NCBI RefSeq assembly: GCF_023544465.1 | Contig: NZ_JALPVL010000018.1 | Location: 1-64,000, forward strand | Reading direction: 5' to 3' | Source of the DNA: Paractinoplanes maris | Lineage (GTDB): Bacteria > Actinomycetota > Actinomycetes > Mycobacteriales > Micromonosporaceae | Length of the DNA stretch: 64,000 nt | Shown: in pieces, positions 1-8,944 of the stretch | How the letters are laid out: every line of letters begins with the position of its first letter | Position numbering within the stretch: position 1 is the first letter of the stretch | The notes under the pieces: model-generated | What the model was told of the DNA's origin: nothing | Database searches by the model: none | Seen by the model: the letters and a program-made list of their open reading frames with translations, nothing else | Made by a program: the position numbers and the translations under genes

Positions 1-415
1 GGGGGGGGGGGGTCCCCCCGCGGGCCGGCCACCCCCTGCCGGGCCGTTGGCGCCCCCCCCCCGCCTCCGCCCTTGCGGGCGAGCTTGCCGGCGGCTTTTG
101 ATTCTGGTCGCGGGCTGGTGGGTGGCTGGTCGGGGTGGCGGTCACCTGACGGGTGGGGGGTCTGGCTGCCGCGCTGGGGATGAAACCGGGCGGTCGGCTT
201 CAGCAGGCCGGCCTTGGTGGGGGCTTGCGGGAACTTAACAATGCCGGTTGCGTCCGCCTTCGGCATCCGTCGTGCGTCGGGGCCGGGCGTGTGGGTAGCC
301 GTCGGGGTGCGTCTCGGGTCATGGGCCGGTCAAGCAGTTATGACGACCAGACGGTCGGGCACCGCGCGGACGAGTCGGCAGGCAGCGTGCTTGGACAACT
401 GCACGCGGCGGTCCC
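1..415. other. gene-free leading segment with homopolymer runs
   Basis: No credible gene is visible here. The segment opens with a run of twelve G and has a run of ten C at 53-62. The short reading frames lack ribosome sites and recognisable protein sequence. It should contain the promoter of the FAD oxidase that begins at 416, but I cannot point to convincing -35/-10 boxes. Confidence 0.5.
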
Positions 416-1675
416 GTGGAAGGACAGGCGACTGGTGGCGGGGCGGCACGTGTTGAGGGGGATGTTTATCGTCCGGGGATGGTCCTTGCGCGGTTTGCTG
501 GAATTCGTTCTGAAGCCGTGCTGCGCTGTGGTTCGGTGGGGGGCGTGGTGGACGCGCTTGTGCGAGCGGGAGAGGGCGGGTGGCCTGTCGCTGTGCGTGG
601 GGGCGGGCACTGCTTTGCGGGGCGGTCCAGCACCACTGGGGTGGTGATCGACGTGAGCCCGATGGCCGGCGTTCGCGTCGACGGGGACCGTGCTGTGATC
701 GGTGCTGGGACTCGCCTCGGTGAGGTGTACGACGCGCTGGCTGTGCGGGGGCGGACTGTTCCGGCCGGCTGCGGGGCCACCGTGGGTATCGCGGGACTGA
801 CGTTGGGCGGTGGGCTCGGCATCCTCGGCCGGGGGTACGGACTGACCTGCGACAGCCTTGTGGCCGCCACCGTGGTCCTCGCCGATGGTCAGGTGGTGGA
901 GGCCGGGGACGACCTGCTGTGGATGCTGCGGGGTGGAGGTGCGCCGGGCGTGGTCACCTCACTGACCTTTCGCACCGTGCCTGCGCCCGGCTTGACCGCC
1001 TTCAAGCTGGTCTATCCGGCCGCGGCGGCCGCCGATGTGCTGGACGGCTGGCAGCATGCGCTGCCCGAGCTCGACGAGGCGCTCGCGCCCAGCCTGGTGA
1101 TCGCCGTTCCGGCGGAGCCGGCGCAGCCACCGACCGTGACAGTCTTCGGCGCGGGCCCGGACAGCGCCACGGTGGGGCATCTGATTCGGCGACTCGGGCA
1201 CCGGCCGATGTCGGACCATCGTCACGACGGCACCCATCGCGCGACGAAGCGGTGGTTGGCCGGGGACGACACCGTGGACACCGGATTTGCCTATTTGCAC
1301 TCGGAATACTTTCGCTCGGTGGTGCCGGCGGCAGAGCTGATCGGTCGGCTCACCGCTCGGCGACGGGCGGGTGAACACCGGGAACTCGATTTCTCGCCCT
1401 GGGGTGGGGCTTACAACCGGATACCGGCCGATGCCACCGCGTTCTCGCACCGGGACGCCCGGTTCCTGCTCAAGCAGACCGCCACCGTTGCGGCGGGCGA
1501 TCGGCCCGGCGAGTGGCTGGACGAGTCGTACGCGTTCACCCGTCCCTACGGCACCGGTGGCGCGTACCCGAACTTTCCCGAGCCGGGACTGCCCGCCGAG
1601 GCCTACTATCTCGGCAACACTGGTCGGCTACGCCGGATCCGGGAGGCGTACGACCCGGCGGGAGTGTTCGCCTAG
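416..1675 (+). CDS. FAD-binding oxidoreductase, BBE/PCMH family
   Basis: A 419-residue berberine-bridge-enzyme-like flavoprotein oxidase. The N-terminal half is an FAD_binding_4 (PCMH) domain and the last ~45 residues are the BBE motif ending YLGNTGRLRRIREAYDP. The histidine in VRGGGH (H65) matches the residue that carries 8-alpha-linked FAD in this family. The second covalent site, normally a Cys in a CPTVG-like motif, reads AGCGATVG here: the Cys (C119) is one position early and a Gly sits where the Cys belongs, so a single covalent link is more likely. Such enzymes oxidise alcohols, sugars or secondary metabolites; the substrate cannot be read from the sequence. The GTG start is the best fit to family length but has only a weak ribosome site, so the true start could differ by a few codons. 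Confidence 0.85.
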   Translation: MEGQATGGGAARVEGDVYRPGMVLARFAGIRSEAVLRCGSVGGVVDALVRAGEGGWPVAVRGGGHCFAGRSSTTGVVIDVSPMAGVRVDGDRAVIGAGTRLGEVYDALAVRGRTVPAGCGATVGIAGLTLGGGLGILGRGYGLTCDSLVAATVVLADGQVVEAGDDLLWMLRGGGAPGVVTSLTFRTVPAPGLTAFKLVYPAAAAADVLDGWQHALPELDEALAPSLVIAVPAEPAQPPTVTVFGAGPDSATVGHLIRRLGHRPMSDHRHDGTHRATKRWLAGDDTVDTGFAYLHSEYFRSVVPAAELIGRLTARRRAGEHRELDFSPWGGAYNRIPADATAFSHRDARFLLKQTATVAAGDRPGEWLDESYAFTRPYGTGGAYPNFPEPGLPAEAYYLGNTGRLRRIREAYDPAGVFA

Positions 1676-1889
1676 GCGGTCAGCGACGGTGCGGCAGAAC
1701 AGCTTTCCGCGTCGCCACGTCCAAGCGCACTGACATCGCACGGCAGTGCGGAGAGCGCGGCCGGTGTCGGCCTCGCGAGCCGGTTTGCACGCTCGATGGC
1801 TCAAGAGCGTGAGCGCTCCCGTGGCGTGCTGTTGCTGGTGATCGATCGTTAGCACTCCCCGACCGGTACTTTGCCCAGGGAGACGCCGC

Positions 1890-2789
1890 ATGATCAGGAC
1901 CAGTGCAACGCTATTTGCTCTTGGCGCCCTCGTCGTGGCGGCCGGTCTCGGCGCCTGCGCCCAGCGTCCGTCCGGGGGGAGGGCCTCCTCGACCGACGAC
2001 CGCGCCCCGCGGGAGGTGATGGTCGACGCCCTCGACCAAATCCATGGAACCGCGGAGCAGCGCGCGGCCGGCTGGGAGCGGGAGCACTACGCCGTCCAGG
2101 AGGTGCTCGACAAATGTGCTGAGCGCCTGAATATCGAGTACACCGTGAATGACTGGGTGCCGGCTGAGGCTGGTTTCCCGTCCAACGCGGTCGACCTGCC
2201 AGAATTGTTCGAACCCGCGCGGGCGGACTTCGGTATCGCCCGCGGGTTCTTGAGGCAAGCGAGGCTGCGTCTCAGCTCCGCGTCGCGGCCGACCGTCGCT
2301 GATCGCGCCCAGAGCTTGAGGTTCAACGAGTGCCACCGGGAGGCGGCCACAATGGACAGTCTTCACCTCCCTGCCGGGCAAGGTGCTCTCGGGCGGGACT
2401 TCCTCGCCGACCAAGCAACCATCACTCAGGAACTGGAACCACGCCTGATCGGTGGCTACAGCACGTGCATGACCCATGCCGGGTCACCCGCCGGGAACCC
2501 GAGCGACGCGTACGTGCAGGCGCAGCGCAAGTTCCTGCCGCTCGTACACCGGTCACCGGTCAACCCGGCTGTCACGCCGGGGTGGGCTGAGGCGGTAGCG
2601 TTCGAAAAGCAGATCGCCGCTGCGGACGGACGATGCCGAACGGCAAACGCTGACGTCGTAGCAGTGGCGGGCGCGGCCACGGCGAAGAAATTCCTCGATC
2701 GGCGCCGCACCGATGTGGAAGCTGTCGCCGCAGGGTGGGCGGCTATGTCGGCCGTCCGGGACGAAGCCAGAAAGGCCGTCGGCAAGTAA
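1890..2789 (+). CDS. predicted lipoprotein of unknown function
   Basis: A 299-residue exported protein. The N-terminus has a short positive region, a hydrophobic stretch (residues 8-21) and a lipobox LGAC with the acylated Cys at residue 23, so it should be anchored to the outer face of the membrane. The mature part begins with a Gly/Ser-rich linker and is then polar, with several scattered Cys residues and no domain I recognise. The ATG follows a GGGAG ribosome site by about 8 bases. It stands alone: the FAD oxidase upstream is separated by 214 bases, and a strong hairpin lies about 95 bases downstream. Confidence 0.75.
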   Translation: MIRTSATLFALGALVVAAGLGACAQRPSGGRASSTDDRAPREVMVDALDQIHGTAEQRAAGWEREHYAVQEVLDKCAERLNIEYTVNDWVPAEAGFPSNAVDLPELFEPARADFGIARGFLRQARLRLSSASRPTVADRAQSLRFNECHREAATMDSLHLPAGQGALGRDFLADQATITQELEPRLIGGYSTCMTHAGSPAGNPSDAYVQAQRKFLPLVHRSPVNPAVTPGWAEAVAFEKQIAAADGRCRTANADVVAVAGAATAKKFLDRRRTDVEAVAAGWAAMSAVRDEARKAVGK

Positions 2790-2884
2790 GCCACGCATCG
2801 AAATCCGCAGGTCCGCGAGTCGATGGGCATTGAAGTTGGAGCGCGTGCTTCCAGACCCGCAGTGTGAGGGCGTTTCAGGGCAGA

Positions 2885-2920
2885 GGAAAGGGCGCCCACT
2901 TGAAGTGGGACGCCCTTTCC
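2885..2920. terminator. bidirectional hairpin terminator
   Basis: The arms 2885-2901 and 2903-2920 pair over 17 bases with one bulged A (2910), giving a very stable stem. It lies between the convergent lipoprotein gene and the small membrane protein gene, so it can end transcripts from both sides. Confidence 0.75.
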
Positions 2921-2939
2921 GCGTTGTAGCCAAGTAAGG

Positions 2940-3095
2940 CTAGAACCAGACTTTTCGACCACCGACGGGACGGCCGACGGCGCCGAGGATCCAGAGCACA
3001 GCACCGATCACCAGGAGAATGATTCCGATTGTGTAGAGGATGGACACCTTCAGGAAGATGCCCAGCAGCAAGAGGATGAGCCCTACGATCAACAT
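2940..3095 (-). CDS. small two-segment membrane protein, DUF6131-like
   Basis: A 51-residue protein that is almost entirely hydrophobic: one segment at residues 2-14, a second at about 19-40, and a conserved-looking tail GRPVGGRKVWF. This pattern matches the small actinobacterial family I know as DUF6131, whose function is unknown. The ATG at 3095 has a GGAG ribosome site about 9 bases upstream. Longer in-frame extensions upstream have no similar support. Confidence 0.75.
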   Translation of the reverse strand: MLIVGLILLLLGIFLKVSILYTIGIILLVIGAVLWILGAVGRPVGGRKVWF

Positions 3096-3264
3096 GACTG
3101 TGCTCCGTTTCGGCGGCGGGCTTCTCCCGCCGGGCAGCCTGTACCCCGCACGTCGGAAAAGTAATCTTGGTCGATGACGGGTCCCGTGCGGCCGCCGCGG
3201 ATTTTCCGGCACGCCCGCCGGCTCAAAACCCGACCAGCGAGCACGGCCGGCCGGAAGAGGACGG

Positions 3265-4146
3265 CTAGCTGTCGCCTCCGCGTCCGTCGCGGACCACCGC
3301 CAACCCGCCGACCCGGGTCGTGATGCCCGCCGGCCCGCGCCGGGCCGAAGCGAGCACGCCGGACGGTCGACCGAGGGTGTCGCCCTGCTCCACCTCGATG
3401 GCGACCGTCTGGGCCCCAGTCCTGTCGAGCAGGTGAGCGGCCAGGCATCCGGTGCTGTTGGCGTTGGCGACGTCCTCGTCGACACCGATCGCCGGCGCGA
3501 ACATTCGCGCCGCACCCGGTCGGTCGCCCACCGGCGGTACGTACACGAAACAGCCGAGGAGTCCGTACCGCCGGCACGCCGTTGTCAGCCGGCCGAGGTG
3601 TGGACGGACGCGGAGCAGCGCCGACCGGTCGCGAACCGGTACCAGCATGCGTGGTGCGCCGGGCGCGGCAATCCGTGGCGCGTCGGTCGGATGCGGGTCG
3701 TCGTCGGTGAGCCCGAGCGCGGCGACGACCGCGGCGCGCTCGTCCTCCGCCGGGTCACGCAGCGCGACGAGGCCCTGGTCGAACCACACCTCGATGCCGG
3801 CGGGGCGGCGGATCGCGGTGGTGTCGAATGTGCGCCCGCCGGTGTGCTGGCGGTCGTTCAGCTCGCCCAGCCCGGTGCGGGTCAGCCGAACGGCCTGCGC
3901 GGCAACGGTGCCGTGGCCGCACCCGGACAGCTCGGCGGTGGCGGTGAAGAACCGGACCGGCCAGCTTCCGTCCGGCATCCGCCCCGGGCTGAGGAGGGCC
4001 GCGTGCGAGGTGCCGGCCGCAGCAGCGACCGCACGCCGGTCCGCGTCCGTCGCCGCCGGGTCGTCGTCGGTGACGGCCGTGGGGCTGCCGCCCCGACCGT
4101 CACGCCGCACGCACGCATCCACCACCGTGACATCCGGCCAGGACAT
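3265..4146 (-). CDS. PhzF family protein (phenazine biosynthesis-like epimerase/isomerase)
   Basis: A 293-residue protein with the two-lobed PhzF fold signature: the first-lobe motif FFTATAELSGCGHGT and the second-lobe motif MFAPAIGVDEDVANANSTG, equivalent to the family's rmFaP...EDpatGsa. The catalytic Glu of phenazine-type PhzF lies in an SET-like motif; here that spot reads TSHAAL with His at residue 48, so the classical isomerase chemistry may be altered. No other phenazine gene is nearby, so the substrate is unknown. The start is the ATG at 4146, preceded by a GAGAGGTGG ribosome site; an upstream TTG at 4161 is less likely. It lies downstream of the TetR gene on the same strand, with an 80-base gap. 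Confidence 0.8.
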   Translation of the reverse strand: MSWPDVTVVDACVRRDGRGGSPTAVTDDDPAATDADRRAVAAAAGTSHAALLSPGRMPDGSWPVRFFTATAELSGCGHGTVAAQAVRLTRTGLGELNDRQHTGGRTFDTTAIRRPAGIEVWFDQGLVALRDPAEDERAAVVAALGLTDDDPHPTDAPRIAAPGAPRMLVPVRDRSALLRVRPHLGRLTTACRRYGLLGCFVYVPPVGDRPGAARMFAPAIGVDEDVANANSTGCLAAHLLDRTGAQTVAIEVEQGDTLGRPSGVLASARRGPAGITTRVGGLAVVRDGRGGDS

Positions 4147-4226
4147 CGGCCCACCTCTCAACGGTTCGGATCAGGACAACGAGGCGCGCGGCCGGGATGG
4201 TTCGGCGCCGACGAGCGTGCGGTTGG

Positions 4227-4850
4227 TCAGGGTTTGGTTGGCGGGGCGGTCATCGCCGCGGTCAGGAATGTGATGGCCCAGCGGCGGGCCTGGTCGCTGG
4301 GGAGCGGGGTGGCTGCCGGGGGCTGGTTGTGCAGGTCGGCCCGGTCGACGGCGGCTACGGCGAGGATGCCTCGGATGCGGAAGTGCAGCTCGTCCGGGGA
4401 GAGGTCGGGGAGCGCGCGGGTGAAGGCGGACAGGTAGCGGTCGCGGGCGGTGGCTTCGACGGAGCCGGTCCAGGCGCGGACCTCGTCGGACGGGTCGCCG
4501 AAGATGCGCATGATCAGGCGGGACGTCCGGGCGCCGCGCTCGTCGCCTGCGCGCATCTGGTCGAACATCGGGCCGGCGAAAGCCTCCACCAGATCGGTGA
4601 CCGACGGGTCCGGGGTCTGGGCGAGCAGTCGGTCCAGGCCGGCCGTCTGGGCGGCGGTGATGGGCTCGATCACGCGGCGGGTGACCGCGGCCAGGAGCTC
4701 TGCCTTCGAGCCGAAGTGGTAGCCGACGGCGGCCAGGTTGGCGTGGGCCAGTTCGGTGATCGCGCGGACCGAGGTGCCCTTGAAGCCGCGCTCGGCGAAG
4801 AGATGCTCGGCCGCGTCGAGGAGTTGGGTCCGGGTGTCAGGTGGCGCCAC
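4227..4850 (-). CDS. TetR family transcriptional regulator
   Basis: A 207-residue regulator. The N-terminal helix-turn-helix (about residues 8-55) includes the typical AAEHLFAERGFKGTSVRAI and YHFGSKAELL. The remainder is the helical ligand-binding and dimer domain. It is divergent from the ketopantoate-reductase-like gene and a 23-base palindrome lies in the shared 67-base gap, so autorepression and control of the neighbour are likely. The GTG start at 4850 has no ribosome site in the few bases before it, which suggests a leaderless transcript. The ATG at 4858 is in another frame. Confidence 0.88.
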   Translation of the reverse strand: MAPPDTRTQLLDAAEHLFAERGFKGTSVRAITELAHANLAAVGYHFGSKAELLAAVTRRVIEPITAAQTAGLDRLLAQTPDPSVTDLVEAFAGPMFDQMRAGDERGARTSRLIMRIFGDPSDEVRAWTGSVEATARDRYLSAFTRALPDLSPDELHFRIRGILAVAAVDRADLHNQPPAATPLPSDQARRWAITFLTAAMTAPPTKP

Positions 4851-4867
4851 GGGTGCATACTCTAACG

Positions 4868-4890
4868 TACGTTCGATTTAAACGAACGTA
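4868..4890. promoter_or_regulatory. palindromic operator between tetR and reductase
   Basis: Perfect 8-base arms, TACGTTCG (4868-4875) and CGAACGTA (4883-4890), flank an AT-only 7-base spacer. Size and position are typical of an operator for the adjacent TetR protein. It would overlap the promoters of both divergent genes. Confidence 0.75.
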
Positions 4891-4917
4891 TGAATGAAGT
4901 GCGCCGAGAGGGATGTC

Positions 4918-5778
4918 ATGAGACTGCTGGTGTACGGCGCTGGGGTCTGCGGCAGTGTGTTCGCTGCTCAACTGCACGAGGCGGGGCATGACGTGTCGCT
5001 TCTGGCCCGGGGTGAGCGCCTGGCCGCCCTGCGCCGGCACGGCGTGCGACTTGCCGAGGGCGACAGCACCGTCGTCCGACGGGTCGCGGTGCCGGTCGTC
5101 GAGGCGCCGGCCGGGGAGTACGACCTGATCACCGTCTTTGTCCGCGCGCATCAGGTGGCCCCGGTGCTGCGATCGGTCGCCGGGGTCGGTGGCGACGTGC
5201 TGTTTCTGCTCAACTGGGCGGCCGGGGCGGAGCCGCTGGGCGCGGTGATCGGGCCCGAGCGGGTGCTGCTCGGCTTTCCCACGGTCGGGGGCGTCATGGA
5301 CGGCGACGTGGTCCGCTATCGCGCGCCCAGCTGGATGACCCGCCGGGTTCCGATACCGGTCGGTGAGCCCGGCGGCCGATCCACCCCGCGAGTCGAACGG
5401 ATCGTCCGGTCGTTCCGCGAGGCCGGGATCAACGCCAGGAACGAGCCGCGGATGGATGCCTGGCTCACGACGCACGCGGCGTTCGCGGTGCCGCTGGGGC
5501 AGGCGGTCATCGCGGCGGGCGGACCCGAAGCGCTGGCCGGCAACCCGGACGCGGTGCGCCGCATGATCCGCCTCATGCGGCGCAACCTGGCCGGCCTGGC
5601 CACGCCGACGGTCCCTCGCGGGTTCGTCGCTCTGCGCACTCTGCCCGAGTGGCTGCTCGCGGCCGGGTTCCGGCGCTTTCTGCGAAGCCCGGTGGCCGCA
5701 CACAGCGGCCTCGCCAATTCCTCGCCGGCGGAGGCGGCGGAACTGGAGCGGGTCGCCGAACAGATGCGGGCCCGCTGA
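4918..5778 (+). CDS. ketopantoate reductase (ApbA/PanE) family protein
   Basis: A 286-residue NAD(P)-dependent reductase-like protein. The N-terminus LLVYGAGVCGSVFAAQL has the GxGxxG Rossmann motif, and the remainder follows the ApbA layout with a C-terminal helical domain. True PanE makes pantoate for coenzyme A, but this family is broad and no other pantothenate gene is present. Being controlled by its own TetR operator argues for a specialised role. The start at 4918 has a GAGAGGG ribosome site. The earlier in-frame ATG at 4894 lies only four bases beyond the operator palindrome and lacks one. Confidence 0.75.
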   Translation: MRLLVYGAGVCGSVFAAQLHEAGHDVSLLARGERLAALRRHGVRLAEGDSTVVRRVAVPVVEAPAGEYDLITVFVRAHQVAPVLRSVAGVGGDVLFLLNWAAGAEPLGAVIGPERVLLGFPTVGGVMDGDVVRYRAPSWMTRRVPIPVGEPGGRSTPRVERIVRSFREAGINARNEPRMDAWLTTHAAFAVPLGQAVIAAGGPEALAGNPDAVRRMIRLMRRNLAGLATPTVPRGFVALRTLPEWLLAAGFRRFLRSPVAAHSGLANSSPAEAAELERVAEQMRAR

Positions 5779-5814
5779 GACCTGCGCAGCCCAGGCGTAC
5801 GACTCGGGTTGCCC

Positions 5815-7272
5815 TCAGACCACCAGGCTGAGAAGCATCACGCAGGCGAAGCCGACCACCGAGATGATCGTCTCCATCACCGACCAGGTCTTGATGGTCT
5901 GGCCCACGGTCATCCCGAAGTACTCCTTGACCAGCCAGAAGCCGGCGTCGTTGACGTGGGAGAAGAACAGCGAGCCGGCGCCGATGGCCAGGGCGAGCAG
6001 GGCGACCGTGGGCTTGTCGAGAGTGGTGGCCAGCGGCGCCACGATGCCGGCGGCGGTGATCGTCGCGACCGTGGCCGAGCCGGTGGCCACCCGGATACCG
6101 ACCGCGACCAGGAAGCCCAGCACCAGCGCGTTGATGTTCGCGTCCTTCGCGGCGTCCGCGACGACGTTGCCGACACCCGCGTCGACCAGCACCTGCTTGA
6201 AGCCGCCGCCCGCGGCCACGATCAGCAGGATGCCGGCGATCGGCGGGAGCGCCCCGCCCAGCACCGACGAGGTCTGCTGCCGATCGAAGCCGGCCCGCTT
6301 GCCGAGCGACCACATCGCCAGCAGCACGCCCAGCAGCAGCGCCACGACCGGCTCGCCGAGCACCTCGAGGAAGCCCCGCACCCCGTTGCCCTCGTCGAGC
6401 ACCAGCTCGGCGACGCCGCGGCCCAGCATCAGGACGATCGGCAGGAGCACGGTGAGGACGGCCGGCCAGAAGCCGGGGTTCCGCCGCTCGGCCGGGAGCT
6501 GCTCGTCGACCAGCACGGCCGGCTCCGACGCACCCGGGTTGGCCACGTCGTCACGGTCGACGAAGTCGCGGCCGCCCTGCGGCTTGTCGCCCGCGGCGGC
6601 GAGCAGCGGCGGGGTCGCCAGCGGGACCCGCTTGGCGATCCAGTTGCCGAAGACCGGGCCGGCCACGATGACCGTCGGGATGGCGCAGATCAGGCCGAAC
6701 AGCAGGGTCAGGCCGAGGTCGGCGTTGAGGTTGGCGATCGCGACCAGCGGGCCCGGGTGCGGCGGCACCAGACCGTGCAGCACCGACAGGCCGGCCAGGG
6801 CCGGGATGCCGATGCGCAGCAGCCCGATGTCGGTGCGCCGGGCCACCAAAAGCACGATCGGCACGAGCAGCACCACGCCGACCTCGAAGAACAGGGGCAG
6901 GCCGATCAGCGCGGCCACACCGGCCATCGCCCACGGCAGGGCCGAGCCGCTGACGCTGTTGACGATGCGGTTCACGATGCCGTCGGCCCCGCCCGACTCG
7001 GCCAGCAACGCGCCGATCATCGAGCCGAGCGCGATCAGCAGGCCGACGCTGCCGACCGTGCTGCCCAGCCCGGCGGTGAACGAGTCGATCGTGTCGCTCG
7101 GCGAGGCACCGGCGACGAGGCCCAAGGTGGCCGAGCCGAGGATCAGGGCCAGGAACGGATGCCACTTGGCCCAGGCGATCAGCAGCACCACGACCACGAT
7201 GCCCAGAACGGCGGCGAGGACGAGCTGACCGGTTCCGGCATCGGTGATGGCCTCCGCGGCCCAGGTAGTCAT
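5815..7272 (-). CDS. GntP family gluconate:H+ symporter
   Basis: A 485-residue permease with about 12-14 hydrophobic segments, matching the GntP family along its whole length. Recognisable parts are the N-terminal WAKWHPFLALILGSA, the loop GLPLFFEVGVVLLVPI and HGLVPPHPGPLVAIANL. Family members import gluconate or related sugar acids with protons. No gluconate kinase is beside it, so the exact substrate is open. It is divergent from the FUSC gene with 61 bases between the starts and ends 36 bases from the reductase stop. Confidence 0.88.
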   Translation of the reverse strand: MTTWAAEAITDAGTGQLVLAAVLGIVVVVLLIAWAKWHPFLALILGSATLGLVAGASPSDTIDSFTAGLGSTVGSVGLLIALGSMIGALLAESGGADGIVNRIVNSVSGSALPWAMAGVAALIGLPLFFEVGVVLLVPIVLLVARRTDIGLLRIGIPALAGLSVLHGLVPPHPGPLVAIANLNADLGLTLLFGLICAIPTVIVAGPVFGNWIAKRVPLATPPLLAAAGDKPQGGRDFVDRDDVANPGASEPAVLVDEQLPAERRNPGFWPAVLTVLLPIVLMLGRGVAELVLDEGNGVRGFLEVLGEPVVALLLGVLLAMWSLGKRAGFDRQQTSSVLGGALPPIAGILLIVAAGGGFKQVLVDAGVGNVVADAAKDANINALVLGFLVAVGIRVATGSATVATITAAGIVAPLATTLDKPTVALLALAIGAGSLFFSHVNDAGFWLVKEYFGMTVGQTIKTWSVMETIISVVGFACVMLLSLVV

Positions 7273-7333
7273 ACGCGCGCGCTTACCCCGACGGGTGACA
7301 AGTCAATCGCCGGCCTGAGTAACGTCGCATTTC

Positions 7334-8944
7334 ATGCCGCCCTTCTCTGCCCACGTGCGGGCCGCGGCCCGGGTCCGGCCCGTGGACGTGGCTTGGGCCT
7401 TCGCCGTGCGGGCGGGGCTGGCGGTCGCGGTGCCGCTGGTGGTGCTGGTCGCGACCGGGCACCCGGCGTGGGCCGGGGTGGCCACGTTCGGTTCTTTCAC
7501 CGCGCTGTACGGGCGGGACGAGCCCTACCGCCGCCGGGCCCTGGTGGTGACGGCGGCCGCGATCGGACTGGTCGCGGCGGTCGTGGCCGGCACCCTGGCC
7601 GCGCTGGCCCCGGCTCCCGAGATCGTCGCGGTGGCCGCGGTCGCCCTGGTCGGAGCGGGCGCGACAGTGCTGAGCAACCGCTACCGGACCGGACCGCCGG
7701 GCGGCCTGATGTTCGCCTTCGCCACGGCCGTGACCAGCGCGATCCCGGCCCAGCCGAGCGACCTCGCCCGCAACGCCGCCCTGACCACCGCCGCCGCGGC
7801 CGTCTCCTGGCTGATCGTCATGTCCGGCGCGCTGATCGCTCCCGACGCCCCGCGCCGCCTGGCCATCGCCCGCGCCCTCCGAGCCGCCGCGGCCCTGGCC
7901 GAGGCCCCGGACGGCTCCGCCGGACTGGCCGCCCGCCAACAAGCCGCCCTTGCTGTGGAACGAGCCTGGCGCGCCACCCGCAACACCACCAGGACCCGCA
8001 ACACCGGCGCGGCTCACGGCACCAGCACGGCCCGTGATGCAGACGACGGTGGGAGCGAGGAGATTCTGGTCGCGCACGCCGAGACCGAGCTGAGCGGCTT
8101 GCACGGCCACGACCCGCGGACCGCCGCCGAGCTTCGGACCCTGGCCGCGCGGATCACGCGTCGCGGCCCGCTCCCCCACCTGACCGCGACCGCCACCGAG
8201 GAAAGCAAGATCGCCGAGCGTCGGATGGCCGCCACCCTGCTGCGGGACCGGCCCGCCGCCGTGAAGGGCGGACCGCTGTGGCCCGCCGCCGCCCGGGTGG
8301 CGTTCGGTGCTCTGGTCGCGGGCGCCGCAGCTGGGTTCCTCGCCCATACAACCGGGCTCGGCCACTCGTACTGGGCGGCGGTCTCGGCCGTGGCCGTCCT
8401 GCAAGGGGCTTCGCTGCGACTCTCGGTGCACCGGGCGATCCAGCGGGCCGGCGGCACGATCGCCGGGCTGCTGATCGCCGGCGCCGCGGTCGCCATCCCC
8501 GGCGGCTCGTGGGTGCTGGTGGCCCTGATCGTCGTCGCCCAGGTGATCGCCGAGCTGCTGGTGGTCCGAAACTACGGCCTGGCCATGCTGGCCGTCACGC
8601 CGCTGGCCCTGCTGGTCGGCGAGCTCGGCCACGAGACGCCACCGCTCGACCTGATCGGCGACCGTCTCGTGCAGACCGTCCTCGGCTGCCTGCTGGGACT
8701 GACCGCGGCGCTGCTGGTCCGCAACCGGGCCGCCGGCCGCCACCTGGACGAGGCGATCACCGCGGTCGAGAAGGCCACCGCCGACATGCGGAACGCCCGC
8801 GAACTGGCCGGCCTGGTGGCGGCCATGCGGGAGGCCTACGAGGTGGCCGCGGGCGAGCCCGGCCTGCGTCCCGAGGTGACCGATCGGGTGCTGACCGCCG
8901 AACGCGAGGCGCGGAGCCGCCTGATCGCAGCGCCCGGCCAATGA
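7334..8944 (+). CDS. FUSC family transporter-like membrane protein
   Basis: A 536-residue protein with the duplicated FUSC (fusaric acid resistance / aromatic acid exporter) layout: about five to six N-terminal membrane segments (residues ~20-180), a soluble middle stretch (~185-315) and a second set of membrane segments (~320-460) including HTTGLGHSYWAAVSAVAVL. A helical cytoplasmic tail follows. Family members are thought to export aromatic or organic acids. No ribosome site precedes the ATG, and TAACGT at 7320 lies 8 bases before it, which fits a leaderless mRNA. Confidence 0.82.
   Translation: MPPFSAHVRAAARVRPVDVAWAFAVRAGLAVAVPLVVLVATGHPAWAGVATFGSFTALYGRDEPYRRRALVVTAAAIGLVAAVVAGTLAALAPAPEIVAVAAVALVGAGATVLSNRYRTGPPGGLMFAFATAVTSAIPAQPSDLARNAALTTAAAAVSWLIVMSGALIAPDAPRRLAIARALRAAAALAEAPDGSAGLAARQQAALAVERAWRATRNTTRTRNTGAAHGTSTARDADDGGSEEILVAHAETELSGLHGHDPRTAAELRTLAARITRRGPLPHLTATATEESKIAERRMAATLLRDRPAAVKGGPLWPAAARVAFGALVAGAAAGFLAHTTGLGHSYWAAVSAVAVLQGASLRLSVHRAIQRAGGTIAGLLIAGAAVAIPGGSWVLVALIVVAQVIAELLVVRNYGLAMLAVTPLALLVGELGHETPPLDLIGDRLVQTVLGCLLGLTAALLVRNRAAGRHLDEAITAVEKATADMRNARELAGLVAAMREAYEVAAGEPGLRPEVTDRVLTAEREARSRLIAAPGQ

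Noticed and set aside
153..647. Plus-strand frames in the first 650 bases
   Set aside because: They lack ribosome sites and domain features, and the longer ones conflict with the FAD oxidase frame.
4894..4917. Upstream ATG of the ketopantoate-reductase-like gene
   Set aside because: It sits four bases from the operator and lacks a ribosome site. The ATG at 4918 has one and starts directly at the Rossmann strand.
5809..8037. 742-codon plus-strand frame
   Set aside because: It is antisense to the GntP permease and out of frame with FUSC; the sequence is Asp/Arg/Gln/His-rich without domain signs.
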